64,000 nucleotides of DNA from Paraescarpia echinospica (taxonomy: Eukaryota; Annelida; Polychaeta; Sabellida; Siboglinidae): contig CM034538.1 in NCBI GenBank assembly GCA_020002185.1, forward strand, positions 3,688,773 through 3,752,772, written 5' to 3'. The translations under genes and the position numbers were made by a program. The notes under the pieces were generated by a model that saw only the letters and a list, made by a program, of their open reading frames with translations, had not been told where the DNA came from and did not search any database. Every line of letters begins with the position of its first letter. Positions within the stretch are counted from its first letter, which is position 1. This document shows positions 1-10,478 of this stretch, one piece after another.

Positions 1-653
1 NNNNNNNNNNNNNNNNNNNNNNNNNNNNNNNNNNNNNNNNNNNNNNNNNNNNNNNNNNNNNNNNNNNNNNNNNNNNNNNNNNNNNNNNNNNNNNNNNNNN
101 NNNNNNNNNNNNNNNNNNNNNNNNNNNNNNNNNNNNNNNNNNNNNNNNNNNNNNNNNNNNNNNNNNNNNNNNNNNNNNNNNNNNNNNNNNNNNNNNNNNN
201 NNNNNNNNNNNNNNNNNNNNNNNNNNNNNNNNNNNNNNNNNNNNNNNNNNNNNNNNNNNNNNNNNNNNNNNNNNNNNNNNNNNNNNNNNNNNNNNNNNNN
301 NNNNNNNNNNNNNNNNNNNNNNNNNNNNNNNNNNNNNNNNNNNNNNNNNNNNNNNNNNNNNNNNNNNNNNNNNNNNNNNNNNNNNNNNNNNNNNNNNNNN
401 NNNNNNNNNNNNNNNNNNNNNNNNNNNNNNNNNNNNNNNNNNNNNNNNNNNNNNNNNNNNNNNNNNNNNNNNNNNNNNNNNNNNNNNNNNNNNNNNNNNN
501 NNNNNNNNNNNNNNNNNNNNNNNNNNNNNNNNNNNNNNNNNNNNNNNNNNNNNNNNNNNNNNNNNNNNNNNNNNNNNNNNNNNNNNNNNNNNNNNNNNNN
601 NNNNNNNNNNNNNNNNNNNNNNNNNNNNNNNNNNNNNNNNNNNNNNNNNNNNN
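1..653. other. Assembly gap
   Basis: All bases are N up to position 653. The true size is unknown because the gap runs to the window edge. The first readable sequence sits inside a LINE tail that contains a tandem triplication, so the gap probably lies in repetitive DNA. Confidence 0.99.
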
Positions 654-860
654 GAAACAATCATTTGGCAGGACAGAAGAACAAACAGCAGTGTCCTCAA
701 TGTGGCTCACATATCAAGCAATGAAACAATCATTTGGCAGGACAGAAGAACAAACAGCAGTGTCCTCAATGTGGCTCACATATCAAGCAATGAAACAATC
801 ATTTGGCAGGACAGAAGAACAAACAGCAGTGTCCTCAATGTGGCTCACATATCAAGCAAT
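654..860 (+). repeat. 69-bp tandem triplication inside the LINE tail
   Basis: Three essentially identical copies begin at 654, 723 and 792; a fourth copy decays after 861. The 69-bp unit is exactly 23 codons, so the LINE reading frame stays open through the copies. The array abuts the N gap, so the real copy number may be higher. Confidence 0.9.
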
Positions 861-1290
861 GAAGCAATGATCATGTAACAACAATTGAGATGGACTGGCC
901 ATGCACTGCACCTGTCTGACATGATACTGCCCAAGCAAGTTCTCTATTCAGAGCTCAGTCATGGCAAACGGTCTAAAGGAGAGCACCATAAACACTATAA
1001 AGACGTCCTCAAATCCACCTTGAAAATATGTGACGTTGACCTGAACACCTGGGAATCTGAGGCTCTATCACGAATTAAATGGTGGTTGATTACTCGAAAC
1101 GGCACTGAGTCATTTGAAGCCAATAGACTAAAAACGTAGCCAAAAATCCTGAGGCTAGAAAGATTAAAGCCAAGAAAAATCTTCAAAAACCACCCTCACC
1201 ACATTCTAGCTACGCGTGTTTGCACTGTGGGAAGCTGTGCCAAGCAAAGATTGGACTCATAAGCCATCTGTGAACACAAACCAAATGATA
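654..1290 (+). mobile_element. LINE 3' fragment (reverse transcriptase tail and terminal zinc finger)
   Basis: The translation shows the C-terminal part of a non-LTR retrotransposon reverse transcriptase: IIWQDRRTNSSVLNVAHISS, then LRWTGHALHLSD from about 885, then a Cys2His2-like end (CLHCGKLCQAKIGLISHL, about 1219-1272). This matches the usual tail order of many animal LINE ORF2 proteins: a WxD-type segment, LRWxGH, then CxxCG..H. A stop (TAA at about 876) separates the first two pieces and no catalytic core is present, so it is a dead fragment. Its 5' part is lost in the gap or truncated. It may lie in an intron of the XDH gene that starts just downstream. Confidence 0.75.
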
Positions 1291-1580
1291 CCGACAATCC
1301 ATGGAAAGATCATCCTTGCTATAAAGGATTGCTGCTGATGATGTTTCAAATACTAGTCATTTGTTATGGTCCAAGCTCTCCCACATTATATGTCTGTGAG
1401 GTACGGCATCCAGCAGGGGAAGTTCATGGGGTCAGTCACCCCACTATATTGGTTCATTGCCAGGTCTAGGGGCATGCTCTGTACAAAGGATTCACTGTTT
1501 CTATAAATATCCCCATGTTTTCAAGTCCCGGCTGATGGTGCTTGCAATGCCCCCTGGTGTACCATTTCTGCCTCTTCCAG

Positions 1581-1695
1581 AACCCCAGACCTCACCTACA
1601 ACTGGGCGACTAACTCAGGAGGGGTGTTTAACTACTTCACCCAGGCAGCTGCCGTCTCAGAGGTGGAGATAGACACCCTCACGGGCGACCACACG
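1581..1695 (+). CDS. XDH: Xanthine dehydrogenase, internal exon (molybdopterin domain)
   Basis: First of five XDH exons seen here. It encodes a segment ending [15 protein letters not shown], a highly conserved stretch of the molybdenum-cofactor domain of xanthine dehydrogenase/aldehyde oxidase enzymes, which oxidise hypoxanthine to xanthine to urate in the cytosol. The acceptor is the pyrimidine-rich tract ending CTCTTCCAG at 1580; the donor is ACG|GTGAGT at 1695/1696. The exon begins with the third base of a codon and ends in phase 0, joining in frame to the exon at 2277. Earlier exons (most of the roughly 1330-residue protein) must lie upstream of the gap. Confidence 0.85.
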
Positions 1696-1730
1696 GTGAG
1701 TGAACTCGCAGAGTTCATGTCAACTATATG

Positions 1731-2142
1731 TCATGACATTAACATGATGCCATCTTTTGGTTACAATGACACTAACATGATGCCATCTTTTTGTCACAAT
1801 GACACTAACATCATGCCATTTTTTTGTCACAATGACACTGACATTATGCCATCTTTATGTCACAATGACACTGACATGATGACATCTTTATGTCACAATG
1901 ACAGTAACATGACGACTTTTTTTGTTACAATGACACTAACATGATGCCATCTTTATGTTACAGTGACACTAACATGATGCCATCTTTATGTTACAGTGAC
2001 ACTAACATGGTGACATCTTTATGTCACAATGACACTAACATGATGCCATCTTTGTTACAATGACACTAACATGATGCCATCTTTGTTTCAATGATACTAA
2101 CATGATGTCATTGTTTTGTCACAATGACACTAGCATAATACC
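1731..2142 (+). repeat. Minisatellite, about 33-bp unit, in XDH intron
   Basis: About 12 imperfect copies of a unit like ATGACACTAACATGATGCCA plus a T-rich spacer. It starts about 35 bases after the splice donor at 1696. It is open in one frame for about 100 codons simply because of repetition. Confidence 0.9.
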
Positions 2143-2276
2143 ATTTGTTTTGTCATGTCATAAATATGCTGTGATTTTCCTTTGAAAACTGTTTGTTCTC
2201 TATCTTTTTGTTTAAATTCACCACCAAAAAAATTAAAATTTTATGTTATTGAACAACTAATTTATTTACGTTTCAG

Positions 2277-2363
2277 GTGCTACGCACTGACATTGTGATG
2301 GACATTGGCCAAAGTCTGAATCCCGCCATTGACATTGGGCAGATCGAGGGAGCGTTTGTCCAG
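2277..2363 (+). CDS. XDH: Xanthine dehydrogenase, internal exon
   Basis: Encodes 29 residues, [20 protein letters not shown] followed by GQIEGAFVQ, one of the most conserved blocks of the XDH/aldehyde oxidase molybdopterin domain. The acceptor TTACGTTTCAG ends at 2276 and the donor CAG|GTGAG is at 2363/2364. Both borders are phase 0. The next exon starts at 8465; the 6.1-kb intron between them has been enlarged by a LINE. Confidence 0.92.
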
Positions 2364-2378
2364 GTGAGACCAGTCAGG

Positions 2379-2424
2379 TATATATATATATATATATATA
2401 TATGCATATATATATATATATATA
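2379..2424 (+). repeat. (TA)n microsatellite
   Basis: A run of about 22 TA dinucleotides interrupted once by GC, just inside the XDH intron. Confidence 0.9.
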
Positions 2425-2779
2425 ATTGCTTATGGTTTGTCAGTTTCTACCTAAAATGCATCCAATAAACCAGTAATGTTGACAGGCTCATTTGCCAAGT
2501 GGCGTTTGTTTACGGATTTGTAGGTTTGCAATAAACTGACATGTAGTTTTGCTGATATGAATGTGTTATTGAGAAACCTAAAATGCAATAATTGCTTACC
2601 CGGTATATCTGATATAATGAGATGTGGTGAGACGTGCGAAAGAGAAACAGGTGAAACAGACACGATAACAGATTTATAATTATATACGGAGTAAATTTTA
2701 ATGAAGAACAAAATTACTGGAAAGTGATATCAGCGACAGTTAAAGTGACTTGTGGAAGAGTTGTTCCAAACATTGAAAG

Positions 2780-3080
2780 AATGTAGGGTAGGTGTTAATA
2801 ATTATAATAACTTCTATTGCGCCTAAATCTTTGGAAACCAAGCTCAGAGGCGTATCAAGCAACAGGATTAGTCAATCTCAAAATCCATAAGCAGTATTCC
2901 AGTTGTCAACATATGAGTCAAGGCGCCAGGGAGTTACGGTGGATAAGCAAGGTTGTAAAGATAAGTTTTTAAATGACGATGGAATTTTGTAATATTTTCA
3001 ACTGATCTAACACTAAGAGGGAACATTCCAAAGAGTTTGTGCAGCAACAGAAAAACCTTAGTTCCAATGTTAGTGTTTAT
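2780..3080 (-). mobile_element. Decayed LINE 3' fragment (CR1/L2-like tail)
   Basis: On the minus strand an in-frame stretch reads LSVRSVENITKFHRHLKTYL, resembling the C-terminal end of CR1/L2-type reverse transcriptases (WNSLPLxIR...FKxxLKTHLF). Downstream on the same strand comes a tail like GGCGCAATAGAAGTTATTAT, similar to the common GCGCTATATAA-(ATT)n 3' end of such elements. No catalytic part is left. Confidence 0.55.
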
Positions 3081-3634
3081 TGTAGGAACAAAAAGTACCA
3101 GGTAGCTCAGAACTGGACAATCAAAGCTGGATAGGTTTTCTTACAGGAGTAAGCAGTGAATGCAAATAAGTGGAGAATATGAAATGACCACAGCAGTCAT
3201 ATATAGATTGATACCAGGTCACTGTAGATGTAGTAGAGAACCCTCTGTATTGTTCTCCACCATCTCCGACATATAGACAGTGTGGAAATAACAAGTAGCG
3301 ACGTGTTCGCGCGGCATACCGTCACATAGACTGCAAATGACTCTTGTGTGTATGTTCCTCGTTCATTTCACAGATCATTTGCGTTGCATGAACCTACAGC
3401 TGCAGTACGGGGCATGCAAACCGGAGGTAGAGGTTGCTGTAAATGCTGTAAATAGCGTTTAATGTACCTGAAAAACACAGCGGGTCGTCGTTTCCGGTAT
3501 TATCGCCCACCAACCACTGACAATTGACACCAAATTCGGCCACGCTTGACTGCCCGTGGCGCCACAGACTGACAAAGCGCGACCGTTTGAACAATTGCAT
3601 TGTTGCATCGCTGCCAACCTCTTGGTTGTTAACA

Positions 3635-4375
3635 ATGCCGAGAGCAAGGCAATCCCAATCGGACGTTATGCAACAAGATGAGCTTGCTGAACTAAAAAAA
3701 TCAGTCACTTACATTAGCAACAAGCTTGACGAACTCACAGCCTCAAAAACTGAAATAACAGAAATTCTCCAACTCGTGAAAAAACTCGAAAAAACGAACG
3801 TCGAGAAAGATGCAAAAATCAAACAAATGGAAATACGAATTAATGACCTTGAACAATACTCGAGGATGGAGAATGTGATAATATCAGGTCTACAGACTAC
3901 ACATCTAAACTACAGCCGAGTGGTTGACCAAAGCGCCACAGCACACGAAACAGCCAACGAAAACGGTGCTTTAGAAGACAATGTCGTTGCCTTCTTCAAC
4001 GAGAAGTTAAAACTCGCGATAAGAAAGAGTGATATTTCGGTCTGCCATACGCTAAAGCGTAAGACCAGTGACAATGTCAGGAGAAGCACACAAACAAAGG
4101 ACATCATCGTCCGCTTCGTAAGCAGAAGAACCAAAACTGCAGTTATGCGAAACGCACGGTGTCTGAAAGGAACGAAGATCTACGTCAATGAACACTTGAC
4201 AACACGAAATGCAGCCCTTGCCAAAACTGCTCGTCACCTACAACGAGAAAATAAGATATCATTCACATGGGTGCTCAATGGCAAGGTATTTGTAAAATCA
4301 CTCGGTTCACCCGAAACTGCATCAGTCCATGCCATCTCCGACGAACGTGACGTTGTCACGCTACGGCTGCTTTAA
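3635..4375 (+). CDS. LINE D ORF1: coiled-coil nucleic-acid-binding protein
   Basis: 246 codons from an ATG with good context (AACAATGCC). The frame is open further upstream to 3524, but those 37 residues do not look conserved. Residues about 15-75 are rich in Lys/Glu/Leu with heptad-like spacing (coiled coil). Then comes LEQYSRMENVIISGL, the classic start of the RRM-like core of LINE ORF1 proteins, and near the C terminus IYVNEHLTTRNAALAKTARH, resembling the ORF1p C-terminal domain. Such proteins bind the element RNA as trimers in ribonucleoprotein particles. No stop interrupts it. Confidence 0.8.
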   Translation: MPRARQSQSDVMQQDELAELKKSVTYISNKLDELTASKTEITEILQLVKKLEKTNVEKDAKIKQMEIRINDLEQYSRMENVIISGLQTTHLNYSRVVDQSATAHETANENGALEDNVVAFFNEKLKLAIRKSDISVCHTLKRKTSDNVRRSTQTKDIIVRFVSRRTKTAVMRNARCLKGTKIYVNEHLTTRNAALAKTARHLQRENKISFTWVLNGKVFVKSLGSPETASVHAISDERDVVTLRLL

Positions 4376-5016
4376 AGTAGTCGCTTTACAAAACAATTTT
4401 TCTGCCAGTGAACTGTACGGGCTATAACCGTAATGAACTCTTTATGCTGGTAAAAAGAATTTACTTTACACCATATTACTTTATATGTCAACCTGTATTT
4501 TTTATGTTATTACATACCTTAACTCCTGTTGTGACTATTCAAGATGTCATCCTCTTATGTCTTTGGATGAACGTATTTTTTTATTTTTTTTTTATTTTGC
4601 CTTTCGTCTATTATTTCATTGTTCAGACATGCATTTCTGGCATGATGACAGATTTGGTGCATTGTATTTGTTTTAGTATTGATGCATTTATTAGGGCTTC
4701 TTATGAAAAAGTCCATCTTTTCTCAGTTCTAAATGGCTTTATTCAAAGGTTATTGGCTTGTGAAAAGATGACTTCTATAATATTGATATTATTTTCATCC
4801 TGTTAATGGTGGTTTCGCTAATGTGGATAATAATATGCCTAACTAAACAAACAAAAAATAGATTGATGTATATGTGTATTGTAATGTTCATATTTATAAT
4901 GGTATATTGTCAAACATTGTTATATATTATTTCTTATAATTGTACAATTCTTAGTGTTTTCATAGGAACTATATATATTATGTTTGTTTATGATAGGATT
5001 GATTATCATATTCAAA

Positions 5017-7868
5017 ATGGGTGATAACAACACTTTTCTGTCACACTTTGGAGGCTTACAGAATAATTCTCTACTTAATGTATTACAAATAGATGATGAT
5101 AGAGAAGATGATGAAAATGTAATTATTAATCAGTCCCCTTATTTTGATGATGAACAATTGACTAATTATTTACAGAAGAATCAGGATACCTTTTTTGTGT
5201 TGAGTCTAAACTGCCAGTCTAAATGCAAAATTTGATGCAATCAAGATAAAGATAGAAACATTTAGAAACAATGGGTTGGAAATAAGTGCTTTTTGTTTAC
5301 AAGAAACCTGGCTTGCTGGTGAATCTGATACATCATTATTTCATATAGATGGTTATACGTTGATATGTCAAGGTAAAATATGTAGTTCACATGCTGGTTT
5401 AGCAATATATTTAAGTAATAAATATAGACACAAAACAATAAACATATACGATAACTCTAATATTTGGGAAGGACAATTTCTCGAAATAACATGCTATAAT
5501 ATGAAGAAAAACTATTCTTGGAAATATATATAGACCCCCCAGAGACGTCAATGAAAACTATCGTACATTTATTGATGATTTTGCAAATAAATTAGTGAAA
5601 CTTAACACATTTAGAAGTGAGATTATAATTGCAGGAGATTATAATATAGATTTACTGAAAATAAATGATAAACCCATAATTAGTGAATATTTTGATATAA
5701 TCACTTCACATGGTTTTTTCCCCTAAATTACTTTACCAACTAGACTTTCAAACTTCCATGGCACACTCATAGACAATTTTCTATGTAACTTGTCGAAAGA
5801 GTTTTTCAAATCCTCAGCTGGTATATTAATAAGCAACATATCTGATCACCTTCCTTACTTTATTTCCTTGGACTATGCTCAAACTGTTAACACTACGCCT
5901 AAGTTTATACAAATTAAACAAAACAGTCCTGATGCAATTAATAAATTTAAATTAGAACTAATACATTCAAATATTTGCAATAAGCTAAATACTGATGTAT
6001 ATGCCGATCCAGATGATAACTACAATATATTTGAAGATATTGTTACCAATGCAATAAACAAATTCTTACCCACTAAGATAAGAAAATTTAACAAATATAA
6101 GCATAAGAAAACGCCCTGGATTACTCTAGGAATCATAAAGTCAATTAAATTTAGAGATAAATTATATTTTAAACTGAAACAAACACCTGCAAATACAGAA
6201 CAATATGTTATACACAAAACAAATTTGCATACTTACAATGGAATTCTTAAAAGAAATATTCGAATAGCCAAACAAATCCACTATCAGTACAGTTTTGAAA
6301 AGTATAAACATGATATAAAACAAACATGGAGTATAATTAAAGAAATTATTAGAACAAAATCAAATTCAGACCAGTTCCCTGATTCTTTTAAAATTAATGG
6401 AGATATTATATATGATAAACAAATCATAGCCAATCAATTTAATTCGTTTTTCACGAATATAGGTCGTACCCTTGCATCTCAAATAAGTAACACTGAAAAC
6501 AAATCTTACAAAGATTATTTAAACAATCCAAGTACACACGCTTTCAGTTTTAAAATAATAGATGTGGACACTACAAGAACTTTAATTGATCGCTTAAATT
6601 CAAAGTCCAGTTGTGGGAAAGATAGTGTATCAACAAAATTATTAAAAGCTATAAAGAACGAAATCTGTGAAGCGGTCACTTTAATTATCAATCAATCAAT
6701 AATGACTGGTATATTTCCAAACAAATTAAAAATAGCCAAAGTTGTTCCCCTTTTTAAAAAAGGTGATAACTCTATATTTGATAATTATCGCCCAATTTCT
6801 ATTCTGCCAGCTATTTCCAAAATATTTGAAAGAACTATGTTTGATCAAATACACAAATATTTCCAGTCCAAAAAACTATATTACAGTAGCCAATATGGGT
6901 TTAGGAAAAAACATTCCACTGAACTGGCAACCCTGGAAATAATAGACCAAATTACACAAGACATTGATAATTTCAAAACACCTATGAATATCTATCTCGA
7001 CCTATCAAAAGCTTTTGATACTATCGACCACAATATACTGTTACATAAATTAAAATACTATGGACTAAACGGTAAAGCTCTAGATCTCTGCAAAAGCTAT
7101 TTACTTAATCGTAAACAATATGTTGAATTTGAAAATGTCAAATCTGAAGAACATATTATCACCACCGGTATTGCCCAGGGGTCTATTTTGGGACCCCTCT
7201 TATTTATAATTTACATAAATGATATAGCTCTTTCTAGTAACCTATTTAAATTTATATGTTATGCTGATGACACGACCCTTACTAGCACATTAAACAATTT
7301 TGATGGTCCAGATATCCAAATCCAAAGTAATAATGTAAACATCGAACTTAATAAGATCAGTAACTGGCTAAAAGCCAACAAACTCTCATTAAATGTCAAG
7401 AAAACTAAATTCATGATATTTAATATGCCTCAAAAGAAACTTGATATCCCCTTGTTGAAAATAGATGGGGAAAGCATTGATTGTGTAAGTGATTTTAATT
7501 TTTTGGGAATAACTTTAAATAGTCATCTAAACTGGCAGAGTCATACAAATAAAATAGCTAATAAAATAAATAAAACAAATGGAATTTTGAATAAACTTAA
7601 ACACATTTTACCACAAAACATACTATCTACTATGTACACATCCCTCATTCTTCCTCATATTAACTATGGTATCCTGTTATGGGGTCATCAAGCACATCAA
7701 GTTTTTAATTTACAAAAAAAAGCAATGAGAATAATTTCTATGAGTAAATATAATGCACATACAGATCCGATTTTTCAAAAACTACAATTTCTAAAACTGG
7801 GTGATATTTATAAAATGCAACAACTGAAATTTTACTATAAATTAGTCAATCACGATCTACCTGAATAG
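5017..7868 (+). pseudogene. LINE D ORF2: endonuclease plus reverse transcriptase (frameshifted N-terminal half)
   Basis: Starts at ATG 5017 with an acidic leader, then apurinic-type endonuclease blocks LSLNCQS and FCLQETW, IYRPPRDV, and IIIAGDYNID. Frame changes occur near 5218 and 5520, and a stop sits near 5725 (FFP-stop-ITLP). From 5790 a single 692-codon frame carries the complete reverse transcriptase: YRPISILPAISKIFE, QYGFRKKHST, LDLSKAFDTIDH (about residue 405), GIAQGSILGPLLFI and the catalytic box FICYADD (about residue 488). The stop at 7868 truncates a C-terminal tail still recognisable to about 8.1 kb. The catalytic aspartates are intact, so the RT part looks functional even though the endonuclease part is broken. 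Confidence 0.88.
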
Positions 7869-8464
7869 TTCTGCCACATCCCTTATTTACGCAACTTTGA
7901 AATCCATCAACACTACACACGAGGAATAAATAACCTTTTTATTCCCAGATTCAATCATGAATATGCCAAAAACACATACGACACAACATAAAAGAAACAG
8001 TTAACAATACTCCAAGGATTATCATTGATAAAATGTATACACATAGCCTACATGGTTTCACAACTTACATTAAAAAACTACTTAATTATGAATTATAAAT
8101 GTCATTGTGATATCCACAATTGTTATATATGTAATACATAATACTAGTATACAATATGCTATATAATTACATATCTGTATTTATTAACATTGAACTGTGA
8201 CTATTATGTAAATTCACTGTTGCTATTCACTAACTTGATTTTCTATTATTAAAAGGGGGCTCCCATGTTGTCTTAATGGGAGTCTCCTTGACCTTACATT
8301 TATGTTTGTACAATTGTATTTATGTACATTTATGGTCAAAACAAATAAATCTGTCTGTCTGTCTGTCTGTCTGTCCGATTGGTCAATTCTTTGTGTGGAG
8401 AGGACAAATAAGATAGACCCTGTGTTGTAATCGATGGTGTTAAGTGACTGTGGAACTGTTGCAG

Positions 8465-8632
8465 GGGTATGGGCTGTTTATGTTGGAAGAAGAACGACGG
8501 TCCCCAGCTGGCACCCTCTACACGTGTGGACCGGGAACGTACAAGATCCCCGGCTTTGCTGACATTCCTGTCCAACTGAACGTGACACTGCTGAAAGGGT
8601 CCTCAAACCCTCGGGCTGTCTACTCCTCTAAG
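8465..8632 (+). CDS. XDH: Xanthine dehydrogenase, internal exon with GC splice donor
   Basis: 56 codons: [20 protein letters not shown], then a block with [19 protein letters not shown], ending AVYSSK. This matches the XDH region that follows the GAFVQ block and ends just before the catalytic GEPPLFLA segment. The acceptor TGTTGCAG ends at 8464. The donor is AAG|GCAAGT, a canonical-looking GC-AG donor; no GT donor fits the protein alignment. Both borders are phase 0. Confidence 0.9.
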
Positions 8633-9004
8633 GCAAGTCGACACCTTGACGGATGTGTGCAGCAAACCGCAGCCTGTCTACAGAAACATATCAACCCTTT
8701 GATTAGTATAAGAAATACCCTACCATAACCACTTAACCTTGTCTCATGTCCTTCCATAACTCATTTAGGTCATTGTCAGTCATATCTGTTGATGTTCGTG
8801 AATGTGATACATAAACAGGTTCATATGTGCCCAGTCAGTTAACTAGAAGAATGTGTAATTTTATAAAATTTTACATTGTTCATCGGGTCACTTCAGGAAG
8901 TGTAGAGTCAGACCTCTTTTGCTATTTCTCACTAAATTTTAACAATGCCTAGTTGAAAATAATTTAGTAGTATGTCTTGTCTGATGGTTTCATCAAAGCT
9001 AATT

Positions 9005-9728
9005 CTCACAAACAAGCTAGCATGTTGTTGTACCGGTAGGTAATGTTTTCTTTGTCACAAACAAGCTAGCATGTTGTAGTACCGGTAGGTAATGTTTTCT
9101 TTGTCACAAACAAGCTAGCATGTTGTAGTACCGGTAGATAATGTGTTCTTTGTCACAAACAAGCTAGCATGTTGTAGTACCGGTAGGTAGTTTTCTTTGT
9201 CACAAACAAGCTAGCATGTTGTAGTACCGGTAGATAATGTGTTCTTTGTCACAAACAAGCTAGCATGTTGTAGTACCGGTAGTAGTTTTCTTTGTCACAA
9301 ACAAGCTAGCATGTTGTAGTACCGGTAGATAATGTGTTCTTTGTCACAAACAAGCTAGCATGTTGTAGTACCGGTAGATAATGTGTTCTTTGTCACAAAC
9401 AAGCTAGCATGTTGTAGTACCGGTAGGTAATGTTTTCTTTGTCACAAACAAGCTAGCATGTAGTACCGGTAGGTAATGTTTTCTTTGTCACAAACAAGCT
9501 AGCATGTTGTAGTACCGGTAGATAATGTGTTCTTTATCACAAACAAGCTAGCATGTTGTAGTACCGGTAGGTAATGTTTCTTTGTCACAAACAAGCTAGC
9601 ATGTTGTAGTACCGGTAGATAATGTGTTCTTTGTCACAAACAAGCTAGCATGTTGTAGTACCGGTAGATAATGTGTTCTTTGTCACAAACAAGCTAGCAT
9701 TTTGTAGTACCGGTAGATAATGTCTTCT
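9005..9728 (+). repeat. Minisatellite, about 49-bp unit, in XDH intron
   Basis: Fifteen copies of a unit containing CAAGCTAGCATGTTGTAGTA followed by CCGGTAGATAATGTGTTC. Two sub-variants (GGTAATGTTTTC and GATAATGTGTTC) are interspersed. It ends about 100 bp before the next XDH exon. Confidence 0.95.
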
Positions 9729-9826
9729 TTTAAAAAACTGTTTCTAAAACAAGATGAGTGGAAAATGTTTTTGCAGAAGTAGTTTTAATGTCTGACTTTC
9801 TCATCACGCTCTGCCTCCACCACCAG

Positions 9827-9994
9827 GCGATCGGTGAGCCGCCGCTCTTCCTCGCTGCTTCCGTCTTCTTTGCCGTCAGACACGCAATCGTGGCCGCCCG
9901 TGCTGACGTTGGTCTCAACGACTTCTTCCAACTCGACAGTCCGGCCACCGCCGAGAAGATCCGCATGGCGTGTACTGACCAGTTCACCAGACAG
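9827..9994 (+). CDS. XDH: Xanthine dehydrogenase, catalytic-Glu exon
   Basis: 56 codons beginning [20 protein letters not shown] and ending [16 protein letters not shown]. The Glu of GEPPLFLA is the active-site base of xanthine dehydrogenase (Glu1261 in the bovine enzyme). The PPLFLA context favours XDH over animal aldehyde oxidases, which usually have GESGMFLG here. The acceptor ACCACCAG ends at 9826 and the donor CAG|GTACTG is at 9994/9995. The last 24 exon bases and the donor are the first unit of the tandem array that follows. Confidence 0.93.
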
Positions 9995-10236
9995 GTACTG
10001 TCCGGCATACACATAATGTACGTGTACTGACCAGTTCACCAGACAGGTACTGTCCGGCATACACATAATGCACGTGAACTGACCAGTTCACCAGACAGGT
10101 ACTGGCCGGCATACACATAATGCACGTGTACTGACCAGTTCATCAGACAGGTACTGTCCGGCATACACATAATGCACGTGTGTTGACCAGTTCACCAGAC
10201 AGGTACTGTCCAGCATACGCATAATGCACGTGTGCA
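9971..10236 (+). repeat. 52-bp tandem array duplicating an exon end and its splice donor
   Basis: Five units, each containing the last bases of the upstream XDH exon (CTGACCAGTTCACCAGACAG) followed by GTACTG. Potential donors fall at 9995, 10047, 10099, 10151 and 10203, exactly 52 bp apart. Since 52 is not a multiple of three and the sequence after the first donor soon meets an in-frame TGA, only the first donor gives an intact protein. Confidence 0.93.
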
Positions 10237-10427
10237 CAGACTAGACAGCAGGTGGACGAGGAAGTTTATTTACCACAACTACAGATGTTTATTTAATAAG
10301 CATGAAACATTGTTCATAGTTTGATGTGTAAACCAAACAGTAAACTGTAAACAATACTTAAGGCATTATAATTGCAGTAGATTGTTTTCAATGTGTTCCT
10401 CGATCTGATTTTCTGTTTCCCTTGCAG

Positions 10428-10478
10428 TTTCCTGAAGCAAAGAAAGGCAGTTACACACCATGGGTTGTCGGCTTCTAG
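10428..10478 (+). CDS. XDH: Xanthine dehydrogenase, last coding exon
   Basis: After the acceptor TTTCCCTTGCAG (ends 10427), 16 codons read FPEAKKGSYTPWVVGF and then TAG. The TPW-V pattern just before the stop matches the conserved xanthine dehydrogenase C terminus (a PWSV-type ending). Phase 0 joins it to the exon ending at 9994. I see no clear AATAAA signal close downstream. With this exon the window holds about 195 C-terminal residues of XDH. Confidence 0.85.
   Translation, partial: FPEAKKGSYTPWVVGF

Larger units (their letters stand above)
3300..8375 (+). mobile_element. Nearly full-length LINE (LINE D) in XDH intron, ending in (CTGT)n
   Basis: A non-LTR retrotransposon with ORF1 (3635-4375), a T-rich spacer of about 640 bp, and ORF2 (endonuclease then reverse transcriptase, 5017-7868), ending in a CTGT microsatellite at 8351-8375. 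It lies in the same orientation as XDH, between exons ending at 2363 and starting at 8465. The 5' edge is uncertain: ORF1 has no sharp boundary upstream and I place it near 3.3 kb. Two frameshifts and stops in ORF2 make the copy probably non-autonomous, but ORF1 and the whole RT domain are open, so the insertion is fairly young. Base composition shifts from balanced in ORF1 to very AT-rich in ORF2. Confidence 0.85.

Noticed and set aside
4408..4806. Hydrophobic 132-codon frame between LINE D ORF1 and ORF2
   Set aside because: T-rich spacer giving Phe/Leu/Ile-rich translation; no conserved motif and poor start context.
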